64,000 bases of DNA from Algihabitans sp965233705 (GTDB lineage Bacteria; Pseudomonadota; Alphaproteobacteria; Kiloniellales; DSM-21159), in the NCBI GenBank assembly GCA_965233705.1, contig CBDDTF010000003.1:1612001-1676000 (forward strand). The letters run 5' to 3'. The translations under genes and the position numbers were made by a program. Positions 32,220 to 40,744 of this stretch are shown in pieces (within the stretch, counting starts at the first letter, position 1; each line of letters opens with the position of its first letter). Below the pieces are notes generated by a model. It searched no databases. It worked only from the letters and a program-made list of their open reading frames with translations, and was not told the origin of the DNA.

Positions 32220-33776
32220 ATGTCTGTAAATCGCGAGATCGAACTGAAAGGGACGATCCGATCTGAGCATCTCGGCCGGGTCAAGGACCTTCCGGCAATC
32301 AAGAAACGCACGGTCGGGCGTGCGAAATCGAAAAAGCTCGTGACGGTCTATTTCGACACGCCGGATCATGCGCTGCGTCGGCTGGGTCTGTCGCTGCGGG
32401 TGCGTAAGGTCGGCCGTGCCTATGTGCAGTGCGTCAAGCAGGCGCACAAGAAACTGGGGGGCATTCTGGTGCGGACGGAGTGGGAGGGTCCGGTCCCGAG
32501 CCAGGACCCCGCCATTTCTGTTATCGAGGATAAGGTCCTCCGGCGCCAAATAAGGCGCGTCGGCGTCGAGCACTTGCAGCCCGTCTTTCGCACGGACGTT
32601 CAGCGCAGCTCGCGAACGCTCAAATTCGACGACGGCAGCACGGCTTCGATCGACATCGACGTTGGCGACATCCTGGCCGGTGACGTCTCCGAACCGATCG
32701 GCGAATTCGAGTTGGAGCTCGAAACCGGAGCGCCTGAACGGATATTCGAACTTGCCTCCGAGATTGGTAAAGCGGTCCCCTTTCGGCTTGCGGCGCTGAG
32801 TAAGGCCTCGCGCGGCTACGCAATTCTGACCGGGGATGGGCCCCAACCCCAGAAATACGTCAAGGTCAAACTCGCGAAAGACGCAACCGTCGAGCAGGTT
32901 CTGACCGAGCTGGTTCAACATTGCCTCGATCATCTGCAGGCGAACGAAGCCGTCGCGCTGACAACCGATGACACCGAAGGCGTACACCAGATGCGTGTTG
33001 CCCTGAGGCGGCTGCGCGCCGCCCTGAGGATTTTCAAACCGTACCTTCCGAGAGATCAGTATGGGTGGGCCGTCACCGAAGCGAAATGGCTGACGGATGA
33101 GCTGTCGGCGGCGCGTGCATGGGATGTCTTCACCGATGAGTTCCTGGCGCCCGTGGCGCGGCTCTATGGCGAGGAGCACGGCTTCGACGCCCTAATGGCG
33201 GCAGTTGAGCAAGCAAGACAGCAAGGCCGCCAGCGCGCTCGCGATGCTATCGGGACGGAGAGGTACACGGAGTTCCTGTTGCACCTCAGCGCCTGGCTCT
33301 CCAGTCAGGCTTGGCGCGATCAGCCGGTCACGGAACGGACGACACGCCTTCTCGATCCGATCGGCGATCATTGCGTGAAGCTGCTGCAGAAGCGGGACCG
33401 GAACGTCCGAAGACAAGGACGAGATATCGCAAATCTATCCGAGACCGCGCTTCATGAGTTGCGCCTCGCCGTAAAAAGATTGCGCTATGCGGTGGACTTC
33501 TTCGAGAGTCTCTACCCAAAAAAGCAGGCGAAAGCCTACCGCAGGCATCTCGCTGGCCTTCAGGACGGGCTTGGGTATCTGAACGATGTCGCCGCTGCGG
33601 ACACTCTCCTCCGCGAACTGGCCCTCACCGGCGGAGATCAAGCGGCCCCGGTCTGGGCTCATGCCGGTGGCCTGACCGTCGGCTGGCATCGCCATGCTGC
33701 GATCGCGGCCAAGGATCGCCTCGTCGAAGACATGGCCGCGTTCCTGCGCGCCAAGCCGTTCTGGCGTGGCGCATGA
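32220..33776 (+). CDS. CYTH-CHAD polyphosphate-binding/triphosphatase protein
   Basis: A 518-aa two-domain protein. CYTH (about 3-205) starts with the ExExK signature (REIELKG) of the triphosphate tunnel metalloenzyme fold. CHAD (about 225-510) carries conserved His/Arg helices such as VHQMRVALRRLRAALR and ELRLAVKRLRYAVDFFE. CHAD domains bind inorganic polyphosphate and localise to its granules; CYTH cleaves short polyphosphate or triphosphate. With the Pit, DUF47 and PPK2 genes immediately downstream, a polyphosphate role is well supported. Confidence 0.9.
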   Translation: MSVNREIELKGTIRSEHLGRVKDLPAIKKRTVGRAKSKKLVTVYFDTPDHALRRLGLSLRVRKVGRAYVQCVKQAHKKLGGILVRTEWEGPVPSQDPAISVIEDKVLRRQIRRVGVEHLQPVFRTDVQRSSRTLKFDDGSTASIDIDVGDILAGDVSEPIGEFELELETGAPERIFELASEIGKAVPFRLAALSKASRGYAILTGDGPQPQKYVKVKLAKDATVEQVLTELVQHCLDHLQANEAVALTTDDTEGVHQMRVALRRLRAALRIFKPYLPRDQYGWAVTEAKWLTDELSAARAWDVFTDEFLAPVARLYGEEHGFDALMAAVEQARQQGRQRARDAIGTERYTEFLLHLSAWLSSQAWRDQPVTERTTRLLDPIGDHCVKLLQKRDRNVRRQGRDIANLSETALHELRLAVKRLRYAVDFFESLYPKKQAKAYRRHLAGLQDGLGYLNDVAAADTLLRELALTGGDQAAPVWAHAGGLTVGWHRHAAIAAKDRLVEDMAAFLRAKPFWRGA

Positions 33777-33839
33777 GACCCTGGAAATGACAGGTCGAGG
33801 CACAGCACGTTCGGCCCAATCGAAACCGCTGGCCGTCCG

Positions 33840-34880
33840 GTGACCGGCGCAGTGGCGCTAATGATCGCCGGTGTTCTTATCGTCCTTGTCTATGATTACA
33901 CCAATGGCTTGCAGGACGCCGCTAACATGCTGGCGACCATCGTGGCGTCGCGAGCCACGACGCCGATCCAAGCCGCCATACTCGTCTCGTTCTTCACTTT
34001 TCTCGGACCCATCCTCGGCGGCACGGCGGTCGCCAACACGATCGGCAATTTCGTCGACGTAACCGACCTTGAGACTGTCGCGTCGCTGACGATCGTCCTT
34101 GCCGGGCTTATCGGGGCCATCGCATGGAATCTGATTACCTGGTGGTTCGGCCTGCCGGCGTCGTCGTCCCAGGCGCTCGTCGGCGGTCTCGTCGGCGCCG
34201 TCGTTGTCGCTGCGGGGCCGGAGCACGTTGTTTGGGGTTTCGCTGCTGTGGCGACCGGCCAACTGACCGGCGTTACCAAGGTTTTGGGCGCCCTCCTTAT
34301 CTCGCCGATTCTTGGGTTCCTCTTCGGCTGGGTGACCCATCGGATCATGAGCTTTGCTTTACGCGCTGCGCGTCCCAGCGCCAATCGATATCTTCGCGGT
34401 TTTCAATGGCTGACCACGGCGGCGCTGGCCTTCTCCCACGGCACGAATGATGCGCAGAAAGGCATGGGCATTATCGCCATGCTGCTGGTGCTCGGCGGGG
34501 TCAGTGCCGAATTCTATGTGCCTTTGTGGGTTATCCTTGCCAGCGCAACGACGATCACCCTGGGTACGCTCGCGGGCGGCTGGCGGATTGTTAGAACACT
34601 TGGCTTCGGCATCTACAAGGTTCGGCCGATACATGCCCTGGACGCCCAGTTGACATCGGCCGGCGTGATCCTGGCCGCGTCCGCCATTGGGGGGCCGGTC
34701 TCGACCACCCAGGTGGTCAGCACCGCCATCATGGGCATCGGCGCGTCGGAACGGCCGAAGTCGGTTCGGTGGGGTACGGCCCAGCACATCGTCGGCACAT
34801 GGCTTATCACCATGCCGGGGGCCGCCGCCGTGTCGATCGGGATTTACTTCCTGATCCAACTGCTCGCACGAACCGCTTAG
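33840..34880 (+). CDS. pit: Inorganic phosphate transporter, Pit family
   Basis: A 346-aa low-affinity phosphate (metal-phosphate) transporter. Duplicated signatures: YDYTNGLQDAANMLATIV near the N-terminus and GTNDAQKGMGIIAML in the middle, with about nine to ten membrane helices. The GTG at 33840 is listed because it gives a full N-terminus; the downstream ATG at 33861 is an alternative. Pit also moves metal-phosphate complexes, so it can affect metal tolerance as well as supply phosphate to PPK2. It is followed 39 bases later by its usual DUF47 partner. Confidence 0.88.
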   Translation: MTGAVALMIAGVLIVLVYDYTNGLQDAANMLATIVASRATTPIQAAILVSFFTFLGPILGGTAVANTIGNFVDVTDLETVASLTIVLAGLIGAIAWNLITWWFGLPASSSQALVGGLVGAVVVAAGPEHVVWGFAAVATGQLTGVTKVLGALLISPILGFLFGWVTHRIMSFALRAARPSANRYLRGFQWLTTAALAFSHGTNDAQKGMGIIAMLLVLGGVSAEFYVPLWVILASATTITLGTLAGGWRIVRTLGFGIYKVRPIHALDAQLTSAGVILAASAIGGPVSTTQVVSTAIMGIGASERPKSVRWGTAQHIVGTWLITMPGAAAVSIGIYFLIQLLARTA

Positions 34881-34919
34881 AAGGATGGAGCGGCGCATGG
34901 CTCAGACAAGGAAAACGTG

Positions 34920-35693
34920 ATGGAGAACGAAGCAAGCGCGATGACCGACACGTCGACATCACGATTTTCGCGACTCTTGAGCGCCATGTTTCCCCGCATG
35001 CCCGACTTTCATGGCCTGCTCAATGATCAGTGCGATCTGGTCGTGCGCGCAATGGATGAGTTCGTCGCTTTCATGGAGACGGGAGATGCGGCCAAGGCGA
35101 AGGAAGTACGCCGGCTTGAGCACGAAGGCGACAAACTTAAGGCAAGAAATATTGACGTGCTCAACCGCTCTTTTTCAACCCCATTCGACCGCGAGGATAT
35201 CTACCGAGCGATTACGACCATCGACGAAGGGCTCAACTACGCCAAAACAACAGTGCGCGAGATGGAAGTCCTTGGAATAGAGCCTGACACGCATATGCTC
35301 GAGATTGCCAGGCTCCTGCATCAGGGTGCGAAAGCACTGCAAACCGGCTTCGCTAGGCTGAAGGCGAACCCTCTTGCCGCGGAGCGCGACGCAGCCGCGG
35401 TCCGCAAGACCGAGCGTCAGACCGAGAAGGTCTATCGCAAAGCCATCGCGGAGCTGTTCGACCCGGAACACTATGCCCAGGCGCTCGCCGAACGGCGAAG
35501 GGAACCAGGGGACGATCTCGAACTGTTGTTGGAACCCATGGATCAGGTGGGATGCAGCTCGGTCGCGAAGGGACTTTCCTTTGTCATGGAGGCGTTGAAG
35601 CGGCGGGAAATTTATCGCCACCTCTCCAATGCAGCCGATCACCTGGCGCATGCGGGAGACATCCTGCACGACATCGTCGTGAAGACCGCCTGA
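34920..35693 (+). CDS. DUF47/PhoU-like regulator of Pit
   Basis: A 257-aa all-helical PhoU-like protein of the DUF47 family, the common partner of Pit transporters. Characteristic segments are KAKEVRRLEHEGDKLK and the pair of E-x3-D helices at the N- and C-terminal halves, thought to bind metal clusters. The ATG at 34920 has AAGGA eight bases ahead. A seven-codon mini-frame (start 34897) ends by overlapping this start and may couple its translation. Role: probable control of phosphate import. Confidence 0.85.
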   Translation: MENEASAMTDTSTSRFSRLLSAMFPRMPDFHGLLNDQCDLVVRAMDEFVAFMETGDAAKAKEVRRLEHEGDKLKARNIDVLNRSFSTPFDREDIYRAITTIDEGLNYAKTTVREMEVLGIEPDTHMLEIARLLHQGAKALQTGFARLKANPLAAERDAAAVRKTERQTEKVYRKAIAELFDPEHYAQALAERRREPGDDLELLLEPMDQVGCSSVAKGLSFVMEALKRREIYRHLSNAADHLAHAGDILHDIVVKTA

Positions 35694-35728
35694 GGCGCGC
35701 CGTACGCAAGAATTCGGGAGTTTGGAAA

Positions 35729-36517
35729 ATGAGCAAGAATGCCAAGAAGAGCGATAAGCCCGCGTCCGGGGGATACAAACAGAGCCTGCATCACCTTCAA
35801 GTGGAACTGGTCAAGCTGCAGCGGCATCTGATCAAGAACGATCTTCAGATCCTCATTCTCTTCGAGGGTCGCGATGCGGCGGGCAAGGACGGCGTCATCA
35901 AGCGGATCACCCAGCATCTGAGCCCACGCGAAACCCGGGTCGTGGCGCTCGGCAAGCCCTCCGACCGCGACCGACATTCCTGGTACTTCCAGCGTTACGT
36001 GCCGCATCTGCCATCGACCCAGGAAATGGTCCTGATGAACCGCAGTTGGTACAACCGCGCCGGTGTCGAGCGCGTCATGGGATACGCCAGTGACGACCAA
36101 GTTCGGGACTTCATGAAATCCGTGCTTCCCTTCGAGCACATGCTCGTGGAGGACGGGATCCAAGTCTTCAAATACTATCTGGATATCTCAAAAGAGGAAC
36201 AGAAGCGCCGGCTGAAGGACCGCCGCATCGATCCGCTAAAGCAGTGGAAGATCAGTCCGATCGACAAGGTCGCCATCAAGCATTGGGGCGATTACAGCGC
36301 CGCCCGTAACGAGATGTTCGAGCGCACCCACAATGAGATCACGCCCTGGTATGTGGTTCGGGCGGACGACAAAAAACGCGCCCGCCTCAATGTCATCCGT
36401 CACCTGATGTCGCTGGTCGACTGCCCCGACAAGGACGAGCACGCCGCCAAGCCGGATCCGGAGATCGTCTTCGCCTATGACGAGAGACAACTCAAAAACG
36501 GCGCGATTGCCCGGTGA
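35729..36517 (+). CDS. ppk2: Polyphosphate kinase 2
   Basis: A 262-aa class I-sized PPK2, which transfers phosphate between polyphosphate and nucleoside diphosphates. Walker A GRDAAGKDG is near residue 49, DRDRHSWYFQRYVPHLP follows, and the second catalytic segment is MNRSWYNRAGVERVMG. All are intact. The start ATG follows GGGAG. It ends the forward phosphate cluster and converges on the permease gene 22 bases further. In context it would draw on polyphosphate to make NTPs during stress, or store phosphate. Confidence 0.92.
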   Translation: MSKNAKKSDKPASGGYKQSLHHLQVELVKLQRHLIKNDLQILILFEGRDAAGKDGVIKRITQHLSPRETRVVALGKPSDRDRHSWYFQRYVPHLPSTQEMVLMNRSWYNRAGVERVMGYASDDQVRDFMKSVLPFEHMLVEDGIQVFKYYLDISKEEQKRRLKDRRIDPLKQWKISPIDKVAIKHWGDYSAARNEMFERTHNEITPWYVVRADDKKRARLNVIRHLMSLVDCPDKDEHAAKPDPEIVFAYDERQLKNGAIAR

Positions 36518-36539
36518 TGAGCGGTGGCCAGGCCGGTCG

Positions 36540-37853
36540 TCAGTGACCGCTATGCTCTCCCTCCGCGGTCCAGCGCGACAGAAAGACACGCTCATAGGCG
36601 AACACAGCGGCGATGGCGCCAACCGCGATGACCACGATGATCGGGTCGGATTGCAGCTTCATGGCGCCGAAGACGCCGAGCACGAGCGCGTCGAGCGCGA
36701 TGGCCGCGATTAGCACCCAACCACTTGCGCCGATCTCGTGACGCAGGCGGCGGAAGACACCCCAGTGGATCAAGATATCCATCACTAGGTAGAAGAACGC
36801 GCCAAGCGACGCGATGCGGCTGAGATCGAAGAACACGGCCAGAACCGACGCGATCACCACCGTGTAGACCAGCGTATGCTCGCGGATCGGGCCGGACATG
36901 CCAAAATGGCTGTGCGGGATCATCTCCATGTCGGTCAGCATCGCCAGCATGCGCGAGACGGCGAAGACGCTTGCGAGCAGGCCCGAAGCGGTGGCGACAA
37001 CGGCAAGCGCGATGGTGAAATAGAAGCCGTAGGGACCGAGCGCCGGCTCCGCCGCCTCGGCCAGTGAATAGTCCTTGGCGGCGACGATGTCTTCAAGCGA
37101 AAGGCTGGAGCCGACCGCGAATGCGACGAGCAGATAGACCACCACGCAAATCGCGATGGAAAAGATGATCGTGCGGCCGACATTGCGATGCGGGTCGACG
37201 ATCTCGGCGCCGCTGTTGGTAATCGTGGTGAAGCCCTTGAACGCGAGGATCGACAGGGCGACCGACGCCGTGAAGCCAGCGATCGGGATGGTCTCGGACG
37301 ATCCGGACGCAGGCTCGAAGGTGAACCCGCTGGCCGCGAGCGCCGCAATGCCGAAGACGGCAATGCCGCCGATCTTCAAAAACGCCATAACGACCGAGAA
37401 CAGGCCGACGGAGCGGTTGCCCGAGATGTTAACCAGATAAGCAAGGACGATCAGCCCAACGGCGAGCGCGGGCACAAGAATACTATCCGCACCCAGATCG
37501 AACGGTCTGAGGACGTAGGTCCCGAAGGTCCGCGCGACAAGGCTCTCATTGATCACCATCGAGAGCGCCATCAGCAGAGACGCTGCCGCCGCGATCGCCC
37601 CCGGCCCGTAGGCCTTCTGCAAGATCATCGCGATCCCGCCGGCGGACGGAAAAGCGTTCGACATCTTCACATAGGTGTAGGCGCTGAACCCGGTCACGAT
37701 GCCGCCTGCGATGAAGGAGAGCGGGAACCATGGTCCCGCCAGTTCGGCAATCTGCCCGGTGAGCGCGAAAATTCCCGCCCCGATCATGACACCGGTGCCC
37801 ATCGAGACACCGCCAATCAAGGTAATGCTGTTCGCTTGGTATTCAGATTTCAT
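36540..37853 (-). CDS. APC-family amino acid permease
   Basis: A 437-aa transporter with about twelve membrane helices. The N-terminal GVSMGTGVMIGAGIFALTGQ is the conserved APC-superfamily helix 1 with its unwound substrate loop, and helix 6/7 segments follow. Closest in appearance to basic/neutral amino-acid permeases of the APA group; the substrate cannot be read. It is the last minus-strand gene of the phaB-phaA-ftsH-channel run, but a 299-base gap upstream suggests its own promoter. Confidence 0.82.
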   Translation of the reverse strand: MKSEYQANSITLIGGVSMGTGVMIGAGIFALTGQIAELAGPWFPLSFIAGGIVTGFSAYTYVKMSNAFPSAGGIAMILQKAYGPGAIAAAASLLMALSMVINESLVARTFGTYVLRPFDLGADSILVPALAVGLIVLAYLVNISGNRSVGLFSVVMAFLKIGGIAVFGIAALAASGFTFEPASGSSETIPIAGFTASVALSILAFKGFTTITNSGAEIVDPHRNVGRTIIFSIAICVVVYLLVAFAVGSSLSLEDIVAAKDYSLAEAAEPALGPYGFYFTIALAVVATASGLLASVFAVSRMLAMLTDMEMIPHSHFGMSGPIREHTLVYTVVIASVLAVFFDLSRIASLGAFFYLVMDILIHWGVFRRLRHEIGASGWVLIAAIALDALVLGVFGAMKLQSDPIIVVIAVGAIAAVFAYERVFLSRWTAEGEHSGH

Positions 37854-38152
37854 CGTGCGCTTTCGCCTACTCTACAGTGTCTGTGTTTTTGATTTTGCAC
37901 ATTACTACGCAGCATTGCTCGGCGCCTCGACCCAAATTAGTAGTTTTCATTATATTTACTCCGACACGAACTTATTCCGCGGTCAATCTAAAGTTCTGAA
38001 TTGCCCAACCTTCCTGAAGGTGCTGCGATTTTCCAATTGCTATCACCGGACAAATCAACCGCAACCGAAAAGAACATGCCGGTCTCCAGTTTCCAGTAAG
38101 CATTTAGAGCCGGTAACGGTACCGATACCGGCCTAAAAGGTGAGATGAAACG
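37854..38152. other. AT-richer intergenic gap
   Basis: 299 bases without a gene, clearly richer in A and T than the surroundings. It lies upstream of the permease, so it probably holds the permease promoter. No copy of the TGTAACG-N15-CGTC pattern is present; GGTAACGGTACCGATACC near 38112 is a GGTA-repeat look-alike only. Confidence 0.4.
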
Positions 38153-38635
38153 TCATGAAGCCGCTCTTTTAATCCTCTTGCCCGCGGCGACGCGGGCGGG
38201 CTCTGCACAGGTCTGCCAGGGCCAGAGGCGTCCCATGGCGATGTAGATGAAGGAGCCGGACCAGGCAATCAAAAGCAGGCCGTTCAAGGCCTCGACGCCG
38301 GTGATAAAGCGCAGGTGATCGCTGGGGAACACGTCGCCGAGTCCGAGCGAGGTGTAGCTCACGATCGAGAAGTAAAGGTAGTCGAGCGGTTCGGCGACGG
38401 CCAGACCTCCGAAGCTGCCGAGGGCGAGCACGCCATCGCCGAGTGCATACGCGCCTGCGTAGAGACCGACCTCGACGAGGTGGGCTGCAAGCGCCATCAA
38501 AATAATAACCAGGATGCGCACGCCAGCCGTCATCGCGATCCGCGCCATGCCGCCGGACAGCCAGCGCAGAACTGCGTAATGAAACAAGAACGTGACGACG
38601 ACGAGCGACACCGCCAACATTGTCGCGACAACCAT
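38153..38635 (-). CDS. Two-TM ion channel protein (K+ channel fold)
   Basis: A 160-aa protein with three to four hydrophobic segments; the last two flank a pore loop. The selectivity filter reads TSLGLGD in SIVSYTSLGLGDVFP, a variant of the K+-channel TVGYGD. No cytoplasmic RCK domain is present. It belongs to the stand-alone ion_channel family of bacteria. It lies behind ftsH in the phaB-phaA direction and may help restore membrane potential under stress (inference). Confidence 0.75.
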   Translation of the reverse strand: MVVATMLAVSLVVVTFLFHYAVLRWLSGGMARIAMTAGVRILVIILMALAAHLVEVGLYAGAYALGDGVLALGSFGGLAVAEPLDYLYFSIVSYTSLGLGDVFPSDHLRFITGVEALNGLLLIAWSGSFIYIAMGRLWPWQTCAEPARVAAGKRIKRAAS

Positions 38636-38779
38636 CTAAGCCTCCCTGTTCGTTTCGACCTTTCATTCTTTCTTCCCATCGGCCCATGGTGGCGCGGGCG
38701 GTGGAAGCGCGGCGCCCGGGGTAAGAGAAGCCCGCCGCTCGCAGCTCTCGGTTTCCGCGCTGCACCACAGGCGATGGCA

Positions 38780-40501
38780 CTAGGTCTCGCGTGCCGATGC
38801 GGCGGCGACGTCTAGGGGAGCGTCCGAACCGAGGCCCTGATCGATGAGGCGGCTCAGTTTCTCACCGCCCAGCGTCTCCTTCTGAAGAAGCTCCTCGGCG
38901 GCCTTGTCGAGGGTCGCGCGCTTCTCCTTGAGGATGGTCATCGCGTTCTCGAAGGCTTTGTCGACCAGCTCACGCACTGCATCGTCGATCTTGCGGGCCG
39001 TCTCCTCGCTGTAGCGGCGCTCGAGGCCGGTTGTCATCGGCATCGGTCCTAGGAAACGCTGCGGCTCGTCTTCGTAGGCGATCTGCCCCAGCGTATCGGC
39101 CATGCCGAAGCGGGTGACCATGCTACGCGCGATGTCGCTGGCCTTGGCAATATCGTCGGCTGCGCCAGTCGAGATCTCGTCGAACACCACCGTCTCCACC
39201 GCACGCCCGCCCAGCAGCACCACCAACTTGTTCTCGAGTTCGCCCCGGCTCATCAGGAAGCGGTCCTCGGTCGGGCGCTGGATCGTGTAGCCGAGCGCGC
39301 CAATGCCGCGCGGAATGATCGAGACTTTGTGGACGGCGTCCATGTCCGGCAACGACATGGCGACCAGCGCGTGGCCCATCTCGTGGTAGGCGACGACCTT
39401 CCGCTCCTTGGGGTTCAGGAGCCGGTTCTTCTTCTCCAGACCGGCGACGATGCGCTCAATCGCCTGGGTAAAGTCTTCAAGCGAAACTGCCTCGGCGCCG
39501 CGCCGCGTGGCGAGCAGGGCGGCCTCGTTGACCAAGTTGGCGAGATCGGCCCCGCTGAACCCCGGGGTGAGCGCCGCGATCTGCTCGACGTTCACGTCGT
39601 TGGCGATCTGCGCCTTCTTCAGATGTACGTCCAGGATCGCAATGCGGCCGATCTTGTCCGGCCGATCAACAAGGACCTGGCGGTCGAAGCGACCCGCCCG
39701 CAACAGAGCGGGATCGAGGATCTCGGGGCGGTTGGTCGCCGCCAGCAGCACCAGGCCCTCACGCGGATCGAAGCCGTCGAGCTCAGAGAGGAGTTGGTTA
39801 AGGGTCTGCTCCTTCTCGTCATGGCCGCCCATGCCGGGAAAGGCGCCGCGGGCCCGGCCGAAGGCGTCGAGTTCGTCGATGAAAATAATCGCCGGGGCCT
39901 GCTTGCGCGCTTGTTCGAACAGGTCGCGCACCCGAGCAGCGCCGACGCCGACGAACATCTCCACGAACTCCGAGCCGCTGATCGAATAGAAAGGCACGCC
40001 AGCCTCGCCGGCAACCGCGCGAGCCAGAAGCGTTTTGCCGGTGCCTGGCGGTCCGACCAACAAAACGCCCTTGGGCATGCGAGCCCCAAGCCGGCCGTAG
40101 CCCTGCGGCTCCTTCAGGAAAGCCACGATCTCCTCGAGTTCGGCCTTGGCCTCGTCGACACCGGCGACATCCTCGAAAGTGACCTTGGTGTCGGTCTCCA
40201 GATAGACCTTGGCCTTGCTCTTGCCGATCGACATCATGCCGCCGCCGAAGCCCTGCTTCTCGGCCATGCGTCGGATCAGGAACATCCAGACAGCGAAGAA
40301 CAGCACCATGGGTAGGAGCCAAGACAAGAGGTTGCCGAGGAACGTGTTATCCCTGGCGGCCGAGAACGGCACGCCATATTGCTCGAGCCGCTCGGCAAGC
40401 GCCGGATCGACGCGGTTGGCGACAACGTGCTGTTGCTGCGCGCCTTCTTCGCCCTTCAGTGTCCCGCGGATGTACTGCGAGGTGACTGTCACCTCGCTCA
40501 A
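38780..40501 (-). CDS. ftsH: FtsH-type AAA+ zinc protease, main part
   Basis: A 573-aa membrane protease. Seen: one membrane helix (about 55-75), AAA+ Walker A GPPGTGKT and Walker B IIFIDELDA, the second region of homology (ATNRPEILDPALLRAGRFDR) and the zinc site HEMGH. The usual first membrane helix and the start of the periplasmic domain are not in this frame; they are in the 45-aa frame just upstream. This frame opens with TTG at 40501, overlapping the TGA of that small frame. Either a frameshift has split an ancestral ftsH or the two parts are made by coupled translation. It is an accessory copy, in a stress cluster. Confidence 0.88.
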   Translation of the reverse strand: MSEVTVTSQYIRGTLKGEEGAQQQHVVANRVDPALAERLEQYGVPFSAARDNTFLGNLLSWLLPMVLFFAVWMFLIRRMAEKQGFGGGMMSIGKSKAKVYLETDTKVTFEDVAGVDEAKAELEEIVAFLKEPQGYGRLGARMPKGVLLVGPPGTGKTLLARAVAGEAGVPFYSISGSEFVEMFVGVGAARVRDLFEQARKQAPAIIFIDELDAFGRARGAFPGMGGHDEKEQTLNQLLSELDGFDPREGLVLLAATNRPEILDPALLRAGRFDRQVLVDRPDKIGRIAILDVHLKKAQIANDVNVEQIAALTPGFSGADLANLVNEAALLATRRGAEAVSLEDFTQAIERIVAGLEKKNRLLNPKERKVVAYHEMGHALVAMSLPDMDAVHKVSIIPRGIGALGYTIQRPTEDRFLMSRGELENKLVVLLGGRAVETVVFDEISTGAADDIAKASDIARSMVTRFGMADTLGQIAYEDEPQRFLGPMPMTTGLERRYSEETARKIDDAVRELVDKAFENAMTILKEKRATLDKAAEELLQKETLGGEKLSRLIDQGLGSDAPLDVAAASARET

Positions 40502-40635
40502 GCGGCCTTCTGCTCGAACGCGCTGTAGGGGATGGTCTCAACGTGTTGCCCTTGAGACCAGAAGTTCTGAAGCATGATGATCCCGAACACCGCCAGGATC
40601 GCGTACCAGATGTTGATCTTCATTCGCCGGTCCAT
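40498..40635 (-). CDS. FtsH N-terminal fragment (first TM helix)
   Basis: A 45-aa frame from ATG 40635 behind AGGAGGAG. It reads a basic start, one membrane helix (NIWYAILAVFGIIMLQNFW) and VETIPYSAFEQ, the conserved opening of the FtsH periplasmic domain, then stops. The continuation (LSEVTVTSQYIRGTLK) is in the -1 frame and begins the main gene. Compared with full-length FtsH, several residues between FEQ and the next strand are missing, which fits a small out-of-frame deletion. Confidence 0.7.
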   Translation of the reverse strand: MDRRMKINIWYAILAVFGIIMLQNFWSQGQHVETIPYSAFEQKAA

Positions 40636-40744
40636 GGCGCTCCTCCTGCAGCTGTGCCCTCAGCGCCGGGCCTAGCAGTCCAATCGGAGGGCTTGTCACC
40701 GGCCCGTCGTTCAAGCTGCCGGCCCCCCGTGAAACCGGCTACCA

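Noticed and set aside
38105..38135. GGTAACGGTACCGATACC as a further ECF-type promoter
   Set aside because: No CGTC at 15 or 16 bases, and the first bases of the box differ.
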